This document shows positions 43,787 through 54,340 of a stretch of DNA of 64,000 nucleotides, piece after piece. Position numbers and translations under genes: made by a program. Each line of letters starts with the position of its first letter. Within the stretch, counting starts at the first letter, position 1. Below the pieces are notes generated by a model. The model did not search any database. It saw only the letters and a program-made list of their open reading frames with translations, and was not told where the DNA came from. Origin of the DNA: an uncultured Spirochaetia bacterium (GTDB lineage Bacteria > Spirochaetota > Spirochaetia > SZUA-6 > Bin103); the NCBI GenBank assembly GCA_958296075.1, contig CATQHW010000002.1:1-64000 (forward strand), read 5' to 3'.

Positions 43787-46700
43787 GTGGCCCTCCTGCT
43801 ATCTTCCGACTCGAACAGCTCCGCTTGGTGTTCGTCGGGGCCGGAATCGACCTTGTAGTTGGTGCCGCGTTCGGCTACGCGCTGGTCAGGCTGTTCATCG
43901 GTTATTGGAGTAGCGTCGCCGTGTCGAAGCGCCTCGTAACGGAATTCGCCGAGCAGGTTACGGGCGTGCAGATGGCACTCGCGCCACGACTCGGCCGCGC
44001 TCTGCGCGAGTTGCCAGTCGTAGAAGCGGGGGCCGAGGCGACTCGCGACGGGCTGAGGGCGCTTGGCGCGGTCGTCGTGGCCGAGTCCGTAGTCGGCGAG
44101 GCGGAGGGTCTCCGGGAGTAACCAGCCTTCGCCATGGTTTTGCTCGACGAAATTCCGCATGCCGATCTCGTGATCGCCACCAGACGACTCTATCTCTTCC
44201 TCAAGGTGCCGCATGGCGATTTGCGTCAGCACCGTATGACGGAACTCGGGGTCTCTGTCCTTGTCTACGCGCCAGAATCCGGTTGGTAGACCCGTCGGAT
44301 CGGACCGGTCGCAATCGGCAAGAACGTGGGAAAGGTCGTCGCTGTTCAAGCCGAATGACGACGCAACCAATGCGTCCGCCGCCGCGTTACACCGCAACCG
44401 CTCGGACGCACGAATAGGAAGCTGTGTAGCATTCCACTCAATTCGCGTGGAGGCTTGAATGGTTGTGGCCAATCCTAACCCTGGTTGGGAGCCATAGAAC
44501 CGAATATACTTCGGCAACGGGAGCCCCATATCCTCAAAAAAGTGGTAATTCGCATTGATGCCGACGATGCGTATTCTCGCTTGCCAGTCGAAGACGAGTG
44601 AGGACAATACGACGAAACACGCTTGCCTGAATTGAATGGACCGAGGGGTCAGGTAGTTTACGGAATCACCGGCGGGGAGATTCGGAATCACACCCGCAAC
44701 GACGGTTCTTTCGTTGGTAGAATTAGACAGTTTCCTAATACCTATTTTCGTACCATGAAAGGCAATTTTATCGTTGCGCAGATATTCTTCATTGGCGATT
44801 AGAAACTGCGGCTGAATTGATGCGTATGGTTCACGCTCTTGGGTCCATTCGGCCCGTCGTCCCGATCCGCGGATATGTTGCGTGACACTTGGAAGACGAT
44901 CATAGAACATCAAGCCTTGATAAAGGGGCAGCGCTATATCGCGGATGTCGTCTCCGTGAATCCAGGAGTCCCCGTCCCGTGAGAGGATCACGCCGGCCGG
45001 GAGGTTGGCGCGGGGGAGGGGGAGCAGGTCGTAGGGCGGCTGGGCGCAGCGCCGGCGCCAGTCGGTGCGCGCTACGTCGCCAGGCTTGAGCAGGTGGCCG
45101 TGGATGAAGCGGGCTTCGGCGGCGCGGCGGTCGGCGCCGGCGGTGGTGTCGAACAGCCAGTCTTCCAGTTCGATCTCCGGTGGCTGCGGGCGGGATGGAT
45201 CGACGCCCAGTTCGTCCCACAGTTCCTGGATCGGACGCCAGTCGCCGAGCAGCCAGCGGCTGTACTCGTCGGGCCGGTAGCCCTTGGCCTCCCACTGCGG
45301 CCGGGGCGGGAACAGCCGGGAGTCGTTGGTCATGTGAAACTCGGTGGCGTAGCGGATGCCCCAGCCGCCGGGGCGGTCGTCGCCGAGCAGGACCGAGTTG
45401 GCGTAGAGCTTCTCCAATATCTCCAGGTCGCGCCGGGACTGGATTTCGAGGATGGCGCGGCTCCTGGGGCTGAAGCGTTCTATCTGTGCGCGCGAGTAGC
45501 GCGTGGACAACTCGTCGGCGCGTTCCCAATCGTCCAGACGGCGGCGCATGAATACGGTGCGGATCGCTTCGGTGGCGCCGCCTTTCTCGACGATCACGGG
45601 ATTGAACTTGAAGCGACTGTCAATCGGGAAGATCCGGTCGCGGTTCTCGATGCCGAACAGCCATTCCCAGCGGCAGCGTTCCAGGAACAGGGTGCGCAGG
45701 GCGCGAGTGCCGTGGTCCGAGTACAGGCCGGAGGGAACGATGAAGCCGAGCCGGCCGCCGCGCTTCAGCAGTCCATGGGCGGCTTCGAGGAACAGCTTGT
45801 ACAGGTTAATGTCGGCCGATCCCTGGTGGCGGAACGGATGCGCCGGGTCGCCGTACCCACAGAAGCGGCGGCGCGCGTCCCGCCATCGTTCGTGCATCGC
45901 GCCGTTCTCGTGGCCGCGCGCCGCGGCGAAGCGGTCCTGACTCCTGTCGGAGCCGTCGGGGTCGCCGAACGGGTGCGCGGCGTGGCCCATGAAGTTGGAC
46001 TGCGCGCGGAAGCGGGCGTTGTAGTCGAGCCAGCCACGCTCGACGGCCACGTCGGCGAAGTAGCCGGCCTGCCTGCGCAACGCTTCCTGTTTGCCGTAGG
46101 AGCGGTAGAGCGGGTCGATGTTGGTGAAGAACTCCTGGGACACCGGCTTGGCGATGTCCCACGGCGGATTGCCGAGGATCGCGTCGAAGCCGGCTCCCGG
46201 CGCGCGGAACACGTCCGGGAACTCCAGCTCCCAATGGAAGAAGCGCAGCTCGGCGGCGACGCGCGCGGCGACCGCCTGCGTCTCCGGCGGCGGTGCCGCA
46301 AAGGTCGCCGGCAGCGGGGCGCAGGCGATCCGGTCGACCGGCCAGAACCAGCACGAGCACCACAGGTCCATCGCTTCTTTCAGCGATCGCCACGCCGGCG
46401 AGCCCACCAGGTCGTCGCGGTAGCGGCGCGCCCGCTCGGCGGCGTCGTGCACCGGCAAGGCGTGCAGGTCGGCCAGCACGGCGAGCGCCTGGTCATGGGC
46501 GGCGGCCGCCTGCTGCAGCAGATCGTCGTGGAACAGCGTGCGACCGCTCAGGAACACGCGGAGATCGGGCGTCAGCCGCTCCTTGACGAACGCCTTGATC
46601 GCCTTGGTGCGGTCGCCCTTGGCGAAGCGCACGCCGTTTGGTGTGGTTCTTGTCGCCGCCTTCGCGGTTCTTCCAGGCCATCACCGGGTAGTGCCGGAAC

Positions 46701-49121
46701 TGGTCGAACCACGCGCCGATCAGGGCGTTACCGCACTTGACCTTGTGATCGAGGAAGCCGAACAGCAGCGTGCGGTCCATGGTTTCGATCCACAGCGACA
46801 GCCGGCACAGCTCGACGGCCAGCGGATCGAGATCGACGGCGTAGATGCAGCGCTCCACCACGTGGCGGCGCAGCACCGCCTTGAGGCGAGGTTCGAAATC
46901 GTCGTCGTCCGGCCGGCAGGGGATCAGCTCGTCGACCAGAAGCTCGTGCCCGGGGCGCCGGCCGTCATGGATGCCGAGCAGCCGCACGAGGGAGCGCGCG
47001 CCGTCGGGTCTGATGCGGTGATGGTGCTGCAGCGAGGCGTACAGCGCATCGGTGAGAAAGCGCAGCGCGGCCAGCGGGAAGGTGCCCGATCCGCAGGCGG
47101 GATCGCAGACGGTCAACGCCAGGATGCGCTCGGGCGTCTTCGGCGTCCAGCGCGCCGGCGGCGCGGCCGGGTCGGGACTTCCGCCGGCGCCGGGCGGCGG
47201 GTCATACGCCAGCGGGCGCAGGGTGCGCTGCACGGTGGGGACGGCAAGGCCCGGCCGCGTGTAGAAGCTGCCGGAACCCTTGCGCGTGCCGCCCCAGCGC
47301 ACCAAGTACCACTCACCCGGCAGGACCACGCGGGCGACCATCCGGCGGGCCGTCTGCCCCAGCGCCCGTTCGTACGCGAGCCGGCGTTCGGGCGTGTCCT
47401 GCCCGCGTCGCGTGCGCACCAGCCCGGCCACCTGCGCCGCGCGGCGGGCCCAGGTCTCGGCGCGCGTGCGGTCGCGCCGCCGGTCGTCGGATTGGGCGGC
47501 GGCGGCTTCATCCGTCGCCCCCGCCGCCGCCTCCTGCGCTGCCGCGAATTCGAGCGCTGGTTCCTCGGCGTCCGATCCCTCGGCCTGATCGTCCTGATCG
47601 GTTCGTCGGTTCTGCTTGAGACTCTCGAACAGCGCCTTGAGGGCGGCGTCGCCCATCGCTTCCAGCCGCGACAGCGGCAACGCCGGCTGGTCGCCTACCG
47701 CCAGGAAGACCACCGGGTCGTCGGACGGCGCCGTCTTCAGTTCGTAGTCCAGCAACCCTTCGTAGAGGATGCCGAGGTACTCGAGAGAGGTCGGAGAAGT
47801 CGACCGGCACGACCGTCCGCATCCCGGCGCGGCCCTGGCGAATGCGGATCGTGGTACGGGTGAGGAGCCGCAACATCTCGCGGAGGTCGTGGTCGGACAG
47901 CACCTGCTGCTCGAAGCACGCCTGCTCGAACACCGCGAGCGCCTGCGAGACGCCGTCGGCCGGGTCCTCGGCGCCCGCCGCGAACAGTTCCCCGCCGTAC
48001 GCCGTGACCGGCAGATCGGGATGATGGGAGCCGTCCCGCACCAGCCGGAACAGCGCCAGCACGCGCGGCCAGGCGGAGAAGCCGTCCGCCAGCGTACCGC
48101 CATGGCGTTCGAGCTGATCGAGCAATCCGCTCAGCCCGTAACTGCCGTGGTACAGGGCATTGTCGCGCGGCAGCAGATCGCGCGATTCGGCGAACAGGAT
48201 CACCACCAGCCGCATCGCCACCCGACAGGCGGCGCGGTAGACTTCCTCAGCGGTCGCGCCGACCTGTTCTGCTTCGTCGGGTGGACTTTCGGCCAGGGAC
48301 GCCGCCATGTCCGCCAGAAACCGGAGGTATTCGGCGCGGTCGACCTCCGGCGGTTCGACCAGGTCGCGCAGCGCCTCGCCGTGGGACTGGATCAGGAGCT
48401 CGACCGCTTCGCGTACCCGTTCGCCGAGCACCTCGGACAGTTCCGCCTGCCCCTTGCGCGCGTCGCGAACCGCCTGCAGCAGCGGCGGCGGCGTGCCCTC
48501 GGTCTCCGGCGTCCACAGCGTGGCGGCGAGCAAGGTGCGTAACGCGGTGACCTGCGGGGACAACTCGCCCTCGTCGAACCACAACTCCAGGTCCCATTCG
48601 CACCAGGCGTCGTAGTCCAGGCCGGCGAACAGCAGCCGCCACTGGCGGCCGTTGGTCACCAGCGCCAGATGCTCGTTGCCGGCGCGCAGCCAGCCGAGCA
48701 CCTGACTGACGCTGCGGCGACCGCGGCCGATGCCGAGCCGCCGTTCGCCGTCCAGGAACACGGGCAGCGCCGCGCCGCGGCGGCCGCTCCACAGATGGCT
48801 CGGCTTGACGGTTTCACCGGTAACGGCGCGTCGTCCCCAGGCCGGCGCCACGCGGCTGCCGCGCGTCCAGGCGCCGGTGGCGGCGTCCAGGCCGCAGACT
48901 CGTTCCAGCACGAAGGCGGCGAAGCGCGACCGGTCACCGCTGCCGTCGAGGATCGCGTTGGCGCGCTGGCGTAGCTGACCTGCGGTGTACGCGTCGAGTG
49001 GGGGAGGCGCGAGCGCCGCCAGCGCCGCCAGCCGCGTCCCGTCGAACAGCAAGCCGCCGTGGCGCAGCCGATCCCAGCCCGGCAGGCCGGCAGCTTGGGC
49101 AGGTTCCCGGTTCGGCTTCAC
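43783..49121 (-). pseudogene. drmMI: Eco57I-type adenine methyltransferase, DrmMI-like, with two frameshifts
   Basis: Three overlapping frames make one gene of about 1780 codons' length. Segment A (49121 to about 47787) is the N-terminal helical region ending VDFSDL; segment B (about 47787 to 46637) resumes with LEYLGILYEGLLDYEL and holds the SAM-binding motif VCDPACGSGTF; segment C (about 46632 to 43783) starts FAKGDRTKAIKAF and holds the NPPW catalytic motif (DAILGNPPWD). The breaks lie in a CTCTCTC tract near 47785 and in ACCAAAC near 46635, each one base off. Domain order matches DISARM class 1 DrmMI. The start overlaps drmD as GTGA. Base composition falls between about 44450 and 44900. 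Confidence 0.8.
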
Positions 49122-52100
49122 GTGGCGCGCTCCGGGAGGCGAATCTCCACCGCGACGGGAAATACCCGCGCGGCGCTCGCCATGGTGAACCGTTTGGGGA
49201 GGAGATGATCGAGGAGGCGGGCGCGTTCGTGCTGCAACTGTTCGCGAATCTCCTCGTAATGCCGGTGGCGGCGGGAAATCTCCTCCCGCTTCTCCTCGAT
49301 CGACTGCCCGATTGCGGCGCGGCGCTCCTCCTGGCCGAACAACTCGCCCTGCGCCGCTCGCAGGTTCAAGTCTTCGATCTCGCGCGTGAGCCGCGCAATG
49401 GTCGATTCCTCGATGAGCGCCGACACCTCGCCCTGGCGTTGGCGGTAGCGTTCGTCCTCCCGGCGGCGCACGCCGGCGCCATCGTCACGCAGCCGAGCGC
49501 GCAGCGCTGCGCTGAGGTCGCCGGCGTACCGGCGCAGCCAGCGCCGCAGGTCGGCGTCAACCTCCGCCAGGAGATCGCCGGCGCGCTGCCGCTCGTCCCG
49601 AGTCTCCGCCGCCTGCGCGGCGCGCAGCGCCTGCGGCGGCCGGTGGGTGAGCGGTCGGCCCAGTGCGCCGTCCTGCACCGGAAACACCACCGTGCGCGTC
49701 CAGCGATGGAAGGTCTCGCGCAGCTCGTTCACGGCCAGTTCCTCGATGCTGAGAAAGAGCAGGGCGTCGGCGTGCTCCGGCACCTCCCCGCGGCGCACGG
49801 TCCAGCGCGAGACTTGGTTGTCGCCGGGGTAGCGGCGCCGCGCCAGCACCGCGAGCGCCCGTTGGATCAGCGGATGGGCCAAGTGCATGAGCACCGCATC
49901 GCGGCGCGGCCGGAACACGCTCAGCGCTCCCAGCCGCTGGATGAACGGTTCGGTGCTGAACGCCAGCTTGCGTACGGGTCCCGGTTCGCCGGTAGGCGTC
50001 GGGCGGCGCACCGCCTCGTCGATCACCTCCCGCCATCCGGCGAGGCCGGGATCGACGACGGCATAGCAGCCGGGTTCTTCCGCCACGTGGCGGAGTTGCG
50101 GCCGGCCGCCGGAAGTTGCCGCCATGGCCGCGTCGAGGGTGGCGCCCAGCGCCGGCGGGTCCAGATCGATCTCGGCCGCCAGCGCGTCGAGCAGGGCAGC
50201 GTTCACCGCCTCGCCATCCGGGGCGGCGGCGGGGTCGGCCGGGAAGAACGCGCTGCCGCGCGCGGTGTCGAGCCCCCGGTTCAGGTCGCTCTGCACGCTG
50301 GCCGCGTCGTCTCCCAGGATCAGCCGGCGGTGCACGGCGCGGTCGAATACCTCGTTGACCGAACCGAGGTCCTCGCGGATCTCGTCGGCCTTGCGGATCA
50401 CGTGCGCGAGGAACCGCACGTCGTGATCGGTTTCGCTGGCGAAGTGATGCACCGTCACGTCGCGAGCCTGGCCGTAGCGGTCGAGGCGGCCATTGCGCTG
50501 CTCCAACCGGGACGGGTTCCAGGGGCAGTCGTAGTGAAGCAGGTAGCGGGCGGTGCGGTGCAGGTTGAGGCCCTCGGACGCCGCGTCGGTCGCCACCAGC
50601 ACCCGCGCCGGCGAGGCCGGGGAGTTGAAGGCCGCCTTGACGTTCTCGCGGTCGAGATCGTTCATGCCGTCCGGGCCGCCCGCCCCGAACAGCGTCAGGA
50701 CCCGCGCCTCGGGATAACGCTGCCGCAGGCGCCGCGCGAGGTAGTCGAGCGTGGTCTTGTACTCGGTAAAGACGATCAGGCGTTCGTCGTCGCGAAATCG
50801 GTCCCCGCAGCGCAGCAGCCGCTCGATCAAGGCGACGAGGGTGTCGCAGCGCGCATCCGCAACCGGCGTCTGCGCCACCACCGGCGCGCCGCCGAGGTCG
50901 AAGCCGAGGGCGTCGAGCGCGCCTTCGATGCCGCGAATCTCGGCTGCCACTGCGGCGCCGAAGTTCTTGAGCCAGGCGCCGGCGACGGTGGCGGCGGTCG
51001 CTTCGCGCTCCTGCGTTTCGCGGTCGTCGCCGGTCTCCTGGCGCACCGCGCGTTCGGCCGCCGCCAGTTCGCGTTCGCCCGCCGCCTCCGGCTCCGCCAA
51101 CCCCTGCCGGGTACGGCGCCACGACTCGGCGAACGCGGTGGGGCACGACAGCAGCCGTTTGCCCAATATCTCGACCGCGAACGTGCCGGCCCGCCCCCGT
51201 CCTCCGCCGGCCGCCACGAGCCGCCGCACCGCCTTGCGGAAGGCGTCGAACGCCGCCGCCAGGGCCGCCTCACGCGGGTCGAAGTCGAGCGCCAGGGCCG
51301 CCGGCGGGCGGCGGCTGCAGAACCGGGGCGCGGCGCCGGCCGCGTTGATTTCGCGCTTCAGACGCCGAATGACGACGTCGTGAACGCGCGCGCGCATCGC
51401 CGGGGTCAGTTCGGCGGTGCGGGTGAAGCGCACCGGATCGAGCATCTCCAGGAGGCCGGTGAACGACCGCGTGTGGCCGTTGTGCGGCGTGGCGGACAGG
51501 AACAGTCGATGCTCGAAGCGCGGCGCCACCAGGCGCAGGGTGCGGCACAGCTCGCTGTCCTCGCCGAACGGGGCGGGCATGAGGTGGTGGCACTCGTCGA
51601 CGATCAACAGGTCCCACGGCAGATGCGGCGATCCTTGCGGGGTGCGGCACGCCGCCAGGAACTGCTCGCGCACGTCCGGTTGGCGCAGGTAATGGTAGGA
51701 GGCGACGATCCGGTCGCACGAGCGCCACGGATTGGCGTCCATGCCGAGGCGGCGCCGGGTAAGCTCGGTGCGGTGGCGGTCCACCACCTCGAAGCGGAGC
51801 GAGAACTTCTCCCACAGCTCGTCGCGCCACTGCCAGCGCAGCGCCGCCGGGGCGAGCACCAGGACCCGCCGGATGCGGCGCCGGAGCAGCAGCTCGGTGA
51901 GGATCAGGCCGGCCTCGATGGTCTTGCCGAGGCCCACGTCGTCGGCGATCAGCAGGCTGACGCGGGGCATGCGGAGCGCCTTCAGCAACGGCACGAGCTG
52001 GTAATCCTCCGGGCGCACCGCGCCGTGGAAGGGACTCACCGGCGGTTCGCGGCCGGGCTGCCCGCGGCCGTCGAAGTCGAGGTAGGGAGAGAGGGCGGTC

Positions 52101-52426
52101 CAGCGCGCCGCGCGCAGGAGTGCGTCGAAGTCGGCGCCGGCCATGGCGTCGCTGCCGCCGGCATCGGGCAGCGCGGTCGGTTCGAGCAGCGTGCGGCCCG
52201 GCTCCAGCTCCCACAGCAGGCGCTCGGCGGCGGGCGAGCCGCTGTCCTTGTACTCGACGTGCACGAGGTGCAGCCGCCCGCCCGCGCCATCGAACGGCTC
52301 GACCGCCGCCACCACGCCGCTGCGGTTGCGCACCGTGGCCAGCATGCCGGCGCGCGGGACGCCGGAGGTCACTCGGCTCACGAAAGCCGGGCGGTGCCGT
52401 GCTCGCCGGCAGGCGGTGCTCGCCAA
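49118..52426 (-). CDS. drmD: SNF2-family helicase, DrmD-like (DISARM class 1)
   Basis: A 1102-residue SNF2 ATPase. N-terminal VRNRSGVVAAVEPF precedes the core: Walker A LIADDVGLGKTIEAGLIL (about 166), DECHH (about 276), LSATPHNGHTRSFTGLLEMLDPVRF, then the second RecA domain with VFTEYKTTLDYL (about 557), ATDAASEGLNLH (about 615) and QRNGRLDRYGQ (about 645). The C-terminal 200 residues are charged and helical. In DISARM, DrmD acts with the methylase and DrmAB to restrict phage; here the methylase is broken. The last codons overlap the methylase GTG. It diverges from the Opp-type importer across about 180 bp. Confidence 0.88.
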   Translation of the reverse strand: MASTACRRARHRPAFVSRVTSGVPRAGMLATVRNRSGVVAAVEPFDGAGGRLHLVHVEYKDSGSPAAERLLWELEPGRTLLEPTALPDAGGSDAMAGADFDALLRAARWTALSPYLDFDGRGQPGREPPVSPFHGAVRPEDYQLVPLLKALRMPRVSLLIADDVGLGKTIEAGLILTELLLRRRIRRVLVLAPAALRWQWRDELWEKFSLRFEVVDRHRTELTRRRLGMDANPWRSCDRIVASYHYLRQPDVREQFLAACRTPQGSPHLPWDLLIVDECHHLMPAPFGEDSELCRTLRLVAPRFEHRLFLSATPHNGHTRSFTGLLEMLDPVRFTRTAELTPAMRARVHDVVIRRLKREINAAGAAPRFCSRRPPAALALDFDPREAALAAAFDAFRKAVRRLVAAGGGRGRAGTFAVEILGKRLLSCPTAFAESWRRTRQGLAEPEAAGERELAAAERAVRQETGDDRETQEREATAATVAGAWLKNFGAAVAAEIRGIEGALDALGFDLGGAPVVAQTPVADARCDTLVALIERLLRCGDRFRDDERLIVFTEYKTTLDYLARRLRQRYPEARVLTLFGAGGPDGMNDLDRENVKAAFNSPASPARVLVATDAASEGLNLHRTARYLLHYDCPWNPSRLEQRNGRLDRYGQARDVTVHHFASETDHDVRFLAHVIRKADEIREDLGSVNEVFDRAVHRRLILGDDAASVQSDLNRGLDTARGSAFFPADPAAAPDGEAVNAALLDALAAEIDLDPPALGATLDAAMAATSGGRPQLRHVAEEPGCYAVVDPGLAGWREVIDEAVRRPTPTGEPGPVRKLAFSTEPFIQRLGALSVFRPRRDAVLMHLAHPLIQRALAVLARRRYPGDNQVSRWTVRRGEVPEHADALLFLSIEELAVNELRETFHRWTRTVVFPVQDGALGRPLTHRPPQALRAAQAAETRDERQRAGDLLAEVDADLRRWLRRYAGDLSAALRARLRDDGAGVRRREDERYRQRQGEVSALIEESTIARLTREIEDLNLRAAQGELFGQEERRAAIGQSIEEKREEISRRHRHYEEIREQLQHERARLLDHLLPKRFTMASAARVFPVAVEIRLPERAT

Positions 52427-52605
52427 TGGAATGCCACGTTTGCTGTCGAAGCCGCGATTCTACCCTGCGCGTCGGTCGCGGCGGCGCCGGCTTTGACTCA
52501 TGACCGGTGGACCGGCACACATTGCGCGTAATGGAACATCTCGGAATCCGGGACCGGAAGCGCAAGGCCGGCGAGCGGGGCGGGCGAGCGCGGACCGACC
52601 GCCCG

Positions 52606-54312
52606 ATGGTCGCACGACGAACCCTGATCGTGACGCTGGCAGCCGTCGCGCTGGCCTGTCCGGCCGACGCCGAGCGCGGCGCCGACGGCGAGCTGCGGAT
52701 GCTGTACTGGCAGGCGCCGTCGATCCTCAACCCCTACCTGTCCGGTGGAACCAAGGACATCCACGCCGCCTCGCTCGTCCTGGAGCCGCTGGCGCGCTAC
52801 GACGAGGACGCCAACATGGTCCCCACGCTTGCCGCCGAGATTCCGACCCTCGACAACGGCGGGTTCGCACCGGACCTCAGGTCGATCACCTGGAAGCTCC
52901 GGGACGACGTGGTGTGGTCGGACGGCGCGCCGTTCACCGCCGGAGACGTCGCGTTCACGGCGGCGTACTGCATGGACCCGAGCGGCGGCTGCGCGGCGGC
53001 CAGCCGGTTTCAGGACGTCGCCTCCGTCGAGGCGGTCGACGACCACACGGTGCGGATCACCTTCACCGTGCCGGTGCCGTTCCCGTACGCGCCGTTCGTC
53101 GGCTCGATCACTCCGGTCATCCGGAAGCGGCAGTTCGAGCACTGCACCGGCGCGAAGGCGCCGGAGTGCACCGCCGAAAACTTCGCTCCCATCGGCACCG
53201 GCCCGTTCGCGGTGGCGGACTTCCGGCCCAACGACGTGGTGCGGTACGTCGCCAACGACCGCTACCGTGACCCCGACCTGCCGGCCTTCGCGTCGGTGCT
53301 GCTGAAGGGCGGCGGCGACGCCGTGTCGGCAGCCCGCGCCGTGCTGGTGACCGGCGAGTTCGACTACGGCTGGAACCTGCAGGTCGAGCCGGAAATTCTG
53401 GCGGACATGGTGCAGGCCGGCAAGGGCGAGGTGGTCACCGCCTACGGCACCCTGGTCGAGCGCCTCGTGGTGCAAAAGACCAATCCCGACCCGGCGCTCG
53501 GCGACAAGCGCTCGACCTATCAGGACGGCGCCAACCCGCATCCCTTCCTGTCCGATCAGGTCGTGCCGCGGGCGTTGTCGATGGCCATCGACCGCGCCAT
53601 CCTGGTGGATGCCGGTTACGGGCGGGCCGGCCGGGTGACCTGCAACGTCCTGCCCGCGCCGCCGGTCTACGCATCGACCGCCAACGAGTGGTGCCGGACC
53701 CAGGACATCGAGGGCGCCAACCGGTTGCTGGACGAAGCCGGCTGGGTGCGCGGGCGCGACGGCGTTCGCGCCAAGGACGGCGTCCGCCTGTCGATTCTCT
53801 ATCAGACGTCGACCAATTCCGTCCGCCAGGGCACGCAGGCGCTGATCAAGCAGATGTGGCGGGAGATCGGCGTGCAGACCGAGCTGAGGAACATCAGCGG
53901 GTCGGTGTTCTTTGGCAGCGATCCGGCCAGCCCCGACACGTACCAGAAGTTCCATGCCGACATCCAGATGTACACCAACAACTTCGACGGCACCGATCCG
54001 CAGGCGTACCTGGCCGGCTGGATCTGCGCAGAGATTCCGGGCCTGGAGAACCAGTGGATCGGCAGCAACATCTCGCGCTACTGCAACCCGGAGTACGACG
54101 CGCTCGCGCAGGAGTTCGCCAAGACCGCAGGCAGCGAGCGGCGCGCCGCGATCGCCAAGCGCATGAACGACCTGCTGATCGACGACGGAGTGGTGATCCC
54201 GCTGGTCCATCGCGGCGAGATCGCCGCCCGGTCGCTGGACCTTGGCGGCGTGCGTCACAACGCCTGGGACGCCACCTTGTGGAACATTCACGAATGGCAC
54301 CGGGTCAAGTGA
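52606..54312 (+). CDS. ABC transporter substrate-binding protein, family 5 (Opp/Dpp type)
   Basis: A 568-residue periplasmic binding protein. The ATG at 52606 gives a signal peptide (MVARRTLIVTLAAVALACPADA); longer starts at 52507 or 52531 would place this signal internally. The mature part begins ELRMLYWQAPSILNPYLSGG and has SITWKLRDDVVWSDGAPFTAGDVAF, the family 5 hallmark. Several Cys pairs (CMDPSGGC, HCTGAKAPEC) may form disulfides. First gene of the plus-strand operon with two permeases; no ATPase follows in the window. Confidence 0.9.
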   Translation: MVARRTLIVTLAAVALACPADAERGADGELRMLYWQAPSILNPYLSGGTKDIHAASLVLEPLARYDEDANMVPTLAAEIPTLDNGGFAPDLRSITWKLRDDVVWSDGAPFTAGDVAFTAAYCMDPSGGCAAASRFQDVASVEAVDDHTVRITFTVPVPFPYAPFVGSITPVIRKRQFEHCTGAKAPECTAENFAPIGTGPFAVADFRPNDVVRYVANDRYRDPDLPAFASVLLKGGGDAVSAARAVLVTGEFDYGWNLQVEPEILADMVQAGKGEVVTAYGTLVERLVVQKTNPDPALGDKRSTYQDGANPHPFLSDQVVPRALSMAIDRAILVDAGYGRAGRVTCNVLPAPPVYASTANEWCRTQDIEGANRLLDEAGWVRGRDGVRAKDGVRLSILYQTSTNSVRQGTQALIKQMWREIGVQTELRNISGSVFFGSDPASPDTYQKFHADIQMYTNNFDGTDPQAYLAGWICAEIPGLENQWIGSNISRYCNPEYDALAQEFAKTAGSERRAAIAKRMNDLLIDDGVVIPLVHRGEIAARSLDLGGVRHNAWDATLWNIHEWHRVK

Positions 54313-54340
54313 GGTAGAGGCGGACCGCGGATCGACCGGC

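Noticed and set aside
45094..46740. 548-residue plus-strand ORF opposite the methyltransferase
   Set aside because: Antisense to the NPPW-containing coding frame; no motif.
48998..52531. 1177-residue plus-strand ORF opposite drmD
   Set aside because: No recognisable domain, composition typical of an antisense shadow; the SNF2 motifs lie on the minus strand.
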